Of a stretch of 64,000 nt of DNA, positions 33,733 through 40,682 are shown one piece after another. The position numbers and the translations under genes were made by a program. The stretch comes from Aquipseudomonas alcaligenes_A. GTDB lineage: Bacteria > Pseudomonadota > Gammaproteobacteria > Pseudomonadales > Pseudomonadaceae. Every line of letters begins with the position of its first letter. Position 1 is the stretch's first letter. The notes beneath the pieces were generated by a model. The model was not told the origin of the DNA, searched no databases, and saw only the letters and a list, made by a program, of their open reading frames with translations. The DNA is taken from assembly GCA_048595745.1 (NCBI GenBank), contig CP184361.1, one strand, 5' to 3'.

Positions 33733-34094
33733 GCGTGCGTATCCACCGGCAACACTGGCAGGCGCTGCTGGGTGAGCTGGAGGATGCCCGTCGCCAGCGT
33801 CATCTGCTGACCTACCGTGCCCTGGTCGAACGCCTGCAGCTGCCGACGCCGGCCATGCAGACGCTGACCGCCGCCCTGGAGCACCTGGCGGCCCTCGATG
33901 CGCGTGCCGAGCGGCCACTGCGCAGCGCGCTGGTGATCAGCCAGGGCGCCAGCCGCCTGCCGCGTACCGGTTTCTTTGAGTGTGTGGCGCGGCTTGGGCG
34001 CTTCTCCGGCCCATCCGACGGCATCGCCGCGGCTTCCTGGCATGCCGCCGAGGTGGCGCGGGTGTTCGAGTTCAGTTACCCCGAGGAGGCCTGA
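33729..34094 (+). CDS. conserved hypothetical protein (Xre-Sel1 operon)
   Basis: A 121-residue protein I do not recognise by family name. It is soluble, with a helical N-terminal half (WQALLGELEDARRQRHLLTY, LQLPTPAMQTLTAALEHLA), which resembles a small winged-helix or repressor-like fold, and a C-terminal part with PRTGFFECVARLGRFSG. The start is probably TTG at 33729, overlapping the upstream stop; GTG at 33735 is an alternative. Its stop overlaps the next ATG (TGATG), so it is coupled on both sides. Confidence 0.75.
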   Translation: MSVRIHRQHWQALLGELEDARRQRHLLTYRALVERLQLPTPAMQTLTAALEHLAALDARAERPLRSALVISQGASRLPRTGFFECVARLGRFSGPSDGIAAASWHAAEVARVFEFSYPEEA

Positions 34095-34573
34095 TGTTCT
34101 GGCCTGCACGAGCGCGACTGGGCTACTGGCTGGCACGCCGTCTGTTTCACTGGCGCTGGTTGTTACGACAGCCGCGCGCCTGGGCCTGGATGCAGGGGCA
34201 GTACGCGCGCATGGCTGCGCTAGGGCATGTGCCGGCACAGAGCTTCTACGGTCATATCCTGCTGTTCCGAGGCCAGGGCTTCGGGGCGCGCGAAGAGGGC
34301 TTGCGCCTGTTGCGCCTGGCTGCCCAGGGCGGTGACGGCAAGGCCGCCTACCAGGTGGGCGTGCAGGTGCTGACAGGCGACAGCCGTCAGGCCGCGGATG
34401 CCGCCAAGGCGGCACGCTGGTGGGCGCTGGCGGCCGATGCTGGCCATCCGCTGGCCGCCCAGCGCCTGAGCCAGTTGTATCGCGACGGCGGTCCCGGCCT
34501 GGTTGCCGATGCCGGGCAGGCCGAGCGTTTTGCCCAACGCGCCGAACAGCTGGGGCTCAGGCCGAAAGGCTGA
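34094..34573 (+). CDS. Sel1-like repeat protein
   Basis: A 159-residue protein with a basic, partly hydrophobic N terminus (YWLARRLFHWRWLLRQP) and about three Sel1 repeats from residue 60 (REEGLRLLRLAAQGGDGKAA, KAARWWALAADAGHPLAAQR). It is the third gene of a coupled operon. Its 3' end overlaps the remnant of the interrupted GGDEF gene on the other strand by 17 bases, a convergent arrangement that predates the insertion. Confidence 0.82.
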   Translation: MFWPARARLGYWLARRLFHWRWLLRQPRAWAWMQGQYARMAALGHVPAQSFYGHILLFRGQGFGAREEGLRLLRLAAQGGDGKAAYQVGVQVLTGDSRQAADAAKAARWWALAADAGHPLAAQRLSQLYRDGGPGLVADAGQAERFAQRAEQLGLRPKG

Positions 34574-34986
34574 GCGTATCCAGGATGTGCAGGCTGTAGC
34601 CGGGCACGGCCTTGGCCTGGCGTTTGGCCTCCGAGGCCAGGCCGGCCAGTTGCGCGGCGTCCAGCTGGGCGCAGCTCTGCGGGCGTAGCTGCACGACGCC
34701 GATCGATAGCGACAGCAGGGCAAACTCCTCGCGCCTGCCTTGGCGGTTGTGGCTGACGAAGCAGCCAGCCTGCAGGTGTTCCTCGCAGTAGAAGCGCCGG
34801 CACTGGGCCTGGAAGTCTTCCTGCAGCTGATTGAGCCGCTCGCGCCAGGCATCCGGCCCCAGCACCAGGAGAAAGTCGTCGCCGCCGATATGGCCGACGA
34901 AATCGCGGGCGGGATCAATCCGTTCATTCAGGCATTGCGCCAGGCACAACAGCACCTCGTCGCCACGGGCATAGCCGTACAGGTCG
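34557..34986 (-). pseudogene. 3' remnant of an EAL-CBS-GGDEF gene (C-terminal GGDEF half)
   Basis: The second half of a GGDEF domain, about 142 residues starting DLYGYARGDEVLLCLAQ and containing the active-site loop as GHIGGDDFLLVLG. On its own it lacks the N-terminal part of the domain (the DxDxFKxxN block), which lies on the far side of a 5.8-kb insertion at about 40821-40860. Joining 34986 to 40822 recreates the canonical ...FKPFND-LYGYARGDE... sequence in frame. An ATG supplied by the insert at 34991 could start a 144-residue product, but no ribosome site precedes it, and a half GGDEF domain should not function. Confidence 0.9.
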
Positions 34987-35351
34987 ATCATTGCGAGGAA
35001 GAAAACTGCTGTAGGGATATGCCAGCGGACCTGAACGGATAAGCAAAGAGGCTTTGCTCTGCTAGATCCGAAGTCCTATTGAGCCCATCATCTTTACTTG
35101 ATGTCTGCCGACAAGTCAGTTAGCAGCGTGCACGAGTATGTCAGTCGAAAAAACTGTAGTAAAAAAATAACCTTATGAGGTATTTTTTTAGAAAGTAGCT
35201 ATCAGAATTTTTAATAAAATGGATGTCTGATTAATTATTGAGATTGTGCAGGCTCATTAAGTGTGGGCTGTGAAAGCCGATAAATGGGTGTGTGGTTTAT
35301 TGTTCTAGGGAGCGCTATTTGCTCATGGATCTATATTTTTAAGGAGTGGAA
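34987..35351. other. left end of the island, no gene seen
   Basis: About 365 bases between the GGDEF remnant and the ATPase start. It becomes strongly AT-rich from about 35150. No credible open frame, tRNA or clean terminator was found. It should hold the promoter of the ATPase gene; several AT-rich -10-like sequences occur, but none is convincing enough to name. Confidence 0.5.
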
Positions 35352-37511
35352 ATGAAACTTTCTGTAGAGCTAAAGAATTGTTATGGAATTAGTGAGTTGG
35401 TGCATGAGTTTGATTTCGATGTGACTAAGAGCTATGCCATATATGCACCAAATGGTTTTATGAAAACGTCGTTCTCTAAGTGTTTTGACGACCTTGCAAA
35501 AGGTAGGGGTACGAAAGATTTAATATTTCCAGAGAGAGAGTCGGTTAGAGTTATTAAGGACGACTTAGGTAACGATATTGCTCCTGATTCAGTGTTTGTT
35601 GTTGAGCCGTACAATCCAGATTTTTCATCGGAGAAGACATCTCTGCTTCTAGTTAATAGTGTGGTCAAAAAGAGATATGACCACGCCATTAAGGAGATCT
35701 CTGATAAGCAGTCGGCTCTGTTTATGAAGCTTAAACAGTTGTCTGGCTTGACAGGTCGGGCAGCAAGTCCTGAGGCTGAGATGTTGAAGTGCTTTGGGAT
35801 GAAGTCGCTTAATGAATTGCTAGAGTCATTGGAAGGGGTGGTAAAGGAATGTAGTCCATCGCAGCTCTCTAGTGTGATCTATACGGAGGTTTTTAATGAT
35901 AAAACAGTTATGTTTTTGGAGTCTGGTTCTATAAAGGATCAGCTAGAAGAATACATACAGAAATTCAATGAATTGGTTTCAAATTCTGATGTTCTCAGTA
36001 AGCAGTTTAATCACTACAGTGCATCTACGGTAAATAAGCAGCTTAGGGATAATGGTTTTTTTGAAGCAAAGCATACGGTTAATCTCAAGACTAAAGATGG
36101 GATGAAAGAGATTTCTACTGCTGATGAGCTTGCTGAGAAAATTGAAGAGGAAAGGAGCAAGATTCTGACTAACAAGGATCTTGCTGCGAAATTCGATGCA
36201 ATAGATAAAAAAATTCAAAATGCTGAGCTGAGACGGTTTAGGGACTATCTTTTTGAGAATCAACACATCCTTCCTTTTCTCAAGGACTTTAAGCAGTTTC
36301 AAAAGGAACTATGGATTTCCTATATAGTGGATCAGAAAGAACTCTATAGTCAGGTATTGGGCGCCTATAGAGAAAACAAAGTTATTATTGAGGAGGCTAT
36401 TGAACAGGCGAGAAATGAAAGAACGAAATGGGAAGCTGTTGTTGAGTTGTTTAATAAGCGATTTACAGTTCCTTTTAAAATGAGCGTATCAAATCAAGAA
36501 GATGTGATTCTGAAAGGCTCGCAGCCATCAATTTCGTTCGCGTTCTCTGATGTTGATGGGGTGGAGGGGGAAGTTTCTAGGGATTCTTTATTAAAGGTGC
36601 TTAGTCAAGGAGAGAGAAGGGCGCTATATATATTGAATGTGTTATTTGAAATTGAAACAAGAATGAGGCAGGGGGTGGTTACTGTTCTGGTGATTGATGA
36701 TATTGCGGACTCGTTCGACTATAAGAATAAGTATGCGATTATTGAGTATTTGAAGGATATATCTGGCTCTGGTAAATTCTTTTGCCTGTTTCTTTCTCAT
36801 AACTTCGACTTCTATAGAAGTATAAGTGGCAGGCTCGGGTTGAAGCGAGAGTGCAAGTTGCATGCAGCAAAAACAGGGAGAAAGCTTAGGTTGGTTAAGG
36901 AGAAGTATCAGAAGAATCCATTCAATCACTGGAGGGATAATTTAACTAAACCTGCATTCTGTATTTCGGCAATTCCTTTTGTTAGAAATTTGGCTGAATA
37001 CTGCGGTTTGAATGAAGAGTTTACTAAATTAACGTCTCTCTTGCATGTCAAGGGGGATACCGATGCTATTACGCTAAATGACCTTTGTGTTATATATAGG
37101 AAGATTCTTTCTGATAAGCAAGATTTGGCTTTGAATCCTCCGGATAGGCTTGTAATTAACTTGATAAGCGAAGAGGCGGAGTCTGTTTTTAATTCGCAGG
37201 AAGAGATTGTGGAGCTTGAAGGGAAAATTGTTCTCTCGATTGCAATTAGGTTGATTGCGGAGCGCCATATGATCAAAGCTATAAATAATACTGAGTTTGT
37301 AGGTTCTATCACCGAAAACCAGACAATAAAGCTTCTTCAGGAATATAAGAGATTGGGGCTTGGTGAAGTCGGGGATGTGCTGGTGCTTGAACAGGTTAAT
37401 CTAATGACTCCAGAGAATATCCATCTAAACTCATTTATGTATGAGCCTATACTGGATTTAGGAATAGCGCATCTGAAGGCTTTGTATTTGGATGTCAAAC
37501 AGCTTCCGTGA
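35352..37511 (+). CDS. SMC/ABC-like ATPase with possible C-terminal nuclease domain
   Basis: A 719-residue protein. The ATPase parts are clear: Walker A APNGFMKTS (residues 32-40), ABC signature LSQGE (417-421), Walker B VLVIDD with Asp449-Asp450, and an H-loop LSHNFDF about 30 residues later. A long helical segment (about 100-370) lies between the ATPase halves, as in SMC-like and AAA_13 proteins. After the ATPase, about residues 530-719 form an extra domain with RNLAE (Arg545, Glu549) and LLHVKG (His565). PrrC and RloC anticodon nucleases have an Arg-x3-Glu plus His triad after a similar ATPase, so a toxic nuclease role is possible but unproven. The start ATG follows AAGGAG by 5 bases; it lies on an AT-rich island beside a DNA methyltransferase. 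Confidence 0.8.
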   Translation: MKLSVELKNCYGISELVHEFDFDVTKSYAIYAPNGFMKTSFSKCFDDLAKGRGTKDLIFPERESVRVIKDDLGNDIAPDSVFVVEPYNPDFSSEKTSLLLVNSVVKKRYDHAIKEISDKQSALFMKLKQLSGLTGRAASPEAEMLKCFGMKSLNELLESLEGVVKECSPSQLSSVIYTEVFNDKTVMFLESGSIKDQLEEYIQKFNELVSNSDVLSKQFNHYSASTVNKQLRDNGFFEAKHTVNLKTKDGMKEISTADELAEKIEEERSKILTNKDLAAKFDAIDKKIQNAELRRFRDYLFENQHILPFLKDFKQFQKELWISYIVDQKELYSQVLGAYRENKVIIEEAIEQARNERTKWEAVVELFNKRFTVPFKMSVSNQEDVILKGSQPSISFAFSDVDGVEGEVSRDSLLKVLSQGERRALYILNVLFEIETRMRQGVVTVLVIDDIADSFDYKNKYAIIEYLKDISGSGKFFCLFLSHNFDFYRSISGRLGLKRECKLHAAKTGRKLRLVKEKYQKNPFNHWRDNLTKPAFCISAIPFVRNLAEYCGLNEEFTKLTSLLHVKGDTDAITLNDLCVIYRKILSDKQDLALNPPDRLVINLISEEAESVFNSQEEIVELEGKIVLSIAIRLIAERHMIKAINNTEFVGSITENQTIKLLQEYKRLGLGEVGDVLVLEQVNLMTPENIHLNSFMYEPILDLGIAHLKALYLDVKQLP

Positions 37512-37643
37512 GTTTGGCTTTTGTACTATTCGGCTGGGTGTAAATAAGTAGGGTCGATGAATTTGCACTCAGCTATCAAGATGCCTCTAGTTATTTGATT
37601 GTGTAAAGAAAGCGATGGGGTGGCTGCTTGTGCTGGGTGTGAG

Positions 37644-38957
37644 TTAGATGCTGATCTTTGTTATGTATGAGTAGTTGGGGCTGATTTTTTTTATGTAGTT
37701 AAGCCTGTGCTCCGTGATTTCATAAAGTCTGTTAAAACCCAGTTTTGACGCTACATGCCATTCCGGAATTAGGTCGTCCGACTCTATTAGAATCGTTTTC
37801 CGTGTTCCTTCATCTTGCTGATTAAGCTCCTGAGCCGCATGTGCGGTAGTTCCAGAGCCAGCAAAAAAGTCTAAGATTAAGGCATTTTTTGATGTCATCT
37901 GATGAATTATATCTTTGATGTATGCAATTGGTTTTGGTGTGTCGAAAGCCTTATCACCAAAAATTTTCTTTATTTCAGTTGTGGCTTTGTCGGTGTAGTG
38001 AAGAGAGTTTTCTTGCCACATGCTGCGAATTTTCTTCCGCTTCCCAATAGAAGAGTAGTTTTTAACGTAAATAGTTCCTTTGGGGCTTGCGTACAACTTC
38101 CATGAGTTTTCTTTTGCCGTATCTCTACCCCAGAGCCATCTGCGTTCAATGCCTTTCGAGTCTATAGGGTAGGCTGATTTGAGACCTGTACTGTACTCTA
38201 GATACACTTGGCCATTTGTATCGTAGTATAGTGGGTAGAACATATTGGGACGGTCATCTCGGCTACTGGCTTCTCCCTTTTTCCGGAACAGGCCGTCTAT
38301 ACGATATAGACCATGTTCGTCCTGCTTGTCATAGTTGCCGTAGTCATCAGGTGTTCCGGGTAAGACAGCGGATTTACTTTTTCCGTATACAAGCAAGTAT
38401 TCGTGGTTGATTGCGATGTTCTTTCTACTTCCTTTGCCATTCTTTGATCTGCAAACTGAAATATTCCCTATGAAATTTTCTTCGCCAAAGATCATATCAA
38501 GCAAGACTTTAAGATACGCATGTTCATAGTCATCTATGCTTACAGCGATAACTCCATCGTCTTTAAGGATTTCATGAGCCATCACCAGTCGTGGAGTCAT
38601 AAACTCCATCCATGATGTGTGTCGCCCAAAAACTCCGTTGGAAGGAGATTTTCTAGAATCATTGTATAGAAATGTGCTTCCAGTATTGTAGGGCGGGTCT
38701 ATATAGATGAAATCAATAATTGGCTTGTGGCTGGAAGCTAATGCTGTTAGGTAGTTAAGGTTATCGCCGGCAAATAAAAGGCAGTCTTTCTGGTTCAGCT
38801 CGGTGAGATCAACTTTCACTGGTTGAGGTTGAAATAGATCCTGCTGCTTAATATTTGCACAGCCTATATTTATAAGCACTTTATTGATTTTGCTCACGAA
38901 TGGTGGAATCATTGGATGCTCCGGCGATAACTGCGGCATTATAGAGTCTTTTGACAT
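37644..38957 (-). CDS. site-specific DNA methyltransferase, beta-class (N6-adenine type)
   Basis: A 437-residue S-adenosylmethionine-dependent methyltransferase. The catalytic motif IV is DPPYNTG (residues 87-93), and the SAM-binding motif I, DFFAGSGTTAHA, comes after it near the C-terminal third, the order that defines the beta class. DPPY indicates N6-adenine methylation. A central insertion of about 170 residues would hold the target recognition domain. Start: ATG 38957 is chosen; ATG 38939 is possible, and a TTG at 39035 would overlap the divergent gene. The divergent neighbour begins only 21 bases away, a typical arrangement for a type II methyltransferase and its endonuclease. Confidence 0.93.
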   Translation of the reverse strand: MSKDSIMPQLSPEHPMIPPFVSKINKVLINIGCANIKQQDLFQPQPVKVDLTELNQKDCLLFAGDNLNYLTALASSHKPIIDFIYIDPPYNTGSTFLYNDSRKSPSNGVFGRHTSWMEFMTPRLVMAHEILKDDGVIAVSIDDYEHAYLKVLLDMIFGEENFIGNISVCRSKNGKGSRKNIAINHEYLLVYGKSKSAVLPGTPDDYGNYDKQDEHGLYRIDGLFRKKGEASSRDDRPNMFYPLYYDTNGQVYLEYSTGLKSAYPIDSKGIERRWLWGRDTAKENSWKLYASPKGTIYVKNYSSIGKRKKIRSMWQENSLHYTDKATTEIKKIFGDKAFDTPKPIAYIKDIIHQMTSKNALILDFFAGSGTTAHAAQELNQQDEGTRKTILIESDDLIPEWHVASKLGFNRLYEITEHRLNYIKKISPNYSYITKISI

Positions 38958-38978
38958 CTCTTGCACTAGGAATGAGTT

Positions 38979-40601
38979 ATGAGAATTCCCGAGGAAAGGC
39001 TTACAGTATCTGATCAGATGAAGGAGTTTGATCAATGGCTAACTCCGCAGTTGGAGCGTATAAAGGATAGCGATAAATTTTCTTCAGAAATCGACTCTAT
39101 TTGTAATTGTATTCGCCACTTGTCTTCACATATAAGTGATCCTATGAATGAGGGGGGCTGGTCTATAGAGTCGATTGCTAATGCTGTTATTGGTTCAAGT
39201 GAAGCATTTGTTGGTGGGGATTCGTTTGCGGATGATGAATCTCGTGTTGCGTCCTTCTATTCGGCTTTTTTTAATTTGTTATTCATGGCTACGGGCGCTA
39301 CTGATAATAATTTGAAAAATCACTTCTTAATTAAGCTAAATCAGAATGAGGTTTCTTCTTTTGTGCCGAAGAGAAGTATCTCAAAAAAAGGTATAGTTTT
39401 TTCCCTCAAGGAGTTGCCTGAGGCTACAAAGGCAGAATTTGTAGCTAGGGTGCTTGCTAGTTGTTTTGTCGGCGGGTTGCCAAAGTATCGAGCGCTGATT
39501 AGCACTGAGCCAGTATTTTCACTAGATCAGTATCTGTCTATTTATCTTCGTGAGTATATAGGTCTGATTCTGCAAGATGAGGAGGACCTTCTTCAGTTGT
39601 GGGCAATCTGTCGTTCTTATTTGGAACTTTCACGGATGTCCGCCAAGGTTGACTTTGGTAAATATCTGTTAAATTCGAGCACGATATATAAGATTCGTGG
39701 GAGTGTTTCTGCGTCTGGTGGGCACATTACAGAGTCTATTCTTAGAGAGAAGTTGACTGTAATAGGGCTGCGTTCGGGTATAGATTTTAATGAGTCTGAT
39801 GTTAATTTTGGAGAAATTGAAGTTGTTGAGAGTGGAAGGCGCAGAAAAAAGACAAGGGCTTATGATTTTATATTGCCATACAATGTAGAGGGTTGGGAGC
39901 CAAAGCCCAAGCTATTTATACAGTCGCAATTCTATGCGGGGGATAGTGGTAGTGTCTCCCATAAAGTAGTGGATCAGACAGCTAGTTCTAGGCGTCTTAC
40001 CTTAGAGGATTATCCCGCTGCACGGTTTATCGAGTATCTTGATGGGGCTGGTTACTATGCTTCACTGAGAGGTGATCTTGAGCACATGCTTACCTTTGAT
40101 GATACGCATTCATTTATTCAGGTTAAGTCAATCCTTGTTAGGCTTCGTCGAGAACTTCAGGTTATTGAATTTCTGACTCCGGTAGAGTTTGAGCATGCAA
40201 TTTTTACAAGCTCTCCTGCTACTCGCCAGAATGTAATTTCAAAACTTTTGTCCGAAGGATACCCTGAAGAGGAAATTGAGCGTGCCGAAAATGTATCTCT
40301 AGGCTTGGGGTATATCAGTCTAGATGATTCAGGATATGCGATAAATCCGGATCGCTTAGATATTGCTCGAAGACTGTTTATTCTTGATGTGGCAGCTTGC
40401 TGTGGGCGAAGTGTAATTGAGTCGGAGCGTAAGTCGGGTAGATTCCTGCTTATTCCAGGTTTTGGTGCTAATTATGGGATTCTAGGTTCTGACCTAAGTA
40501 GGCTTGTATTAGAAAAAGCTTTGTCGCTGGTTGTTGATATTGTTGAGTATGAAAAAGATATTGAGTGGCTTCTTGATCAGGGAGTTATCTCTAGAAGGTG
40601 A
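38979..40601 (+). CDS. probable restriction endonuclease, unfamiliar family
   Basis: A 540-residue protein with no domain I can name with certainty. About residues 285-330 look like a degenerate PD-(D/E)xK core: an acidic strand with Asp296 in AYDFILPY, then KLFIQSQFYAGDSGSVSHK with Gln315-Ser316-Gln317, where classical enzymes have ExK and BglII has ExQ. A helical N-terminal region and a C-terminal region with probable winged-helix character (residues 400-470) flank it. AGGA lies 7 bases before the ATG at 38979. Its divergent position next to a beta-class methyltransferase is the main reason for the call; it could instead be a regulator or specificity subunit. Confidence 0.55.
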   Translation: MRIPEERLTVSDQMKEFDQWLTPQLERIKDSDKFSSEIDSICNCIRHLSSHISDPMNEGGWSIESIANAVIGSSEAFVGGDSFADDESRVASFYSAFFNLLFMATGATDNNLKNHFLIKLNQNEVSSFVPKRSISKKGIVFSLKELPEATKAEFVARVLASCFVGGLPKYRALISTEPVFSLDQYLSIYLREYIGLILQDEEDLLQLWAICRSYLELSRMSAKVDFGKYLLNSSTIYKIRGSVSASGGHITESILREKLTVIGLRSGIDFNESDVNFGEIEVVESGRRRKKTRAYDFILPYNVEGWEPKPKLFIQSQFYAGDSGSVSHKVVDQTASSRRLTLEDYPAARFIEYLDGAGYYASLRGDLEHMLTFDDTHSFIQVKSILVRLRRELQVIEFLTPVEFEHAIFTSSPATRQNVISKLLSEGYPEEEIERAENVSLGLGYISLDDSGYAINPDRLDIARRLFILDVAACCGRSVIESERKSGRFLLIPGFGANYGILGSDLSRLVLEKALSLVVDIVEYEKDIEWLLDQGVISRR

Positions 40602-40682
40602 AATTTGAGGAATTTCAGCTTGTAGAGATTTCCGGATTTTTTGGTTTTATATAATGTTTTATTGTTTTGCGGGATTTCTTTT

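Noticed and set aside
35352..37511. OLD-family (Gabija-type) nuclease assignment for the island ATPase
   Set aside because: No TOPRIM motif could be seen after the ATPase; the C-terminal part instead has isolated Arg, Glu and His candidates.
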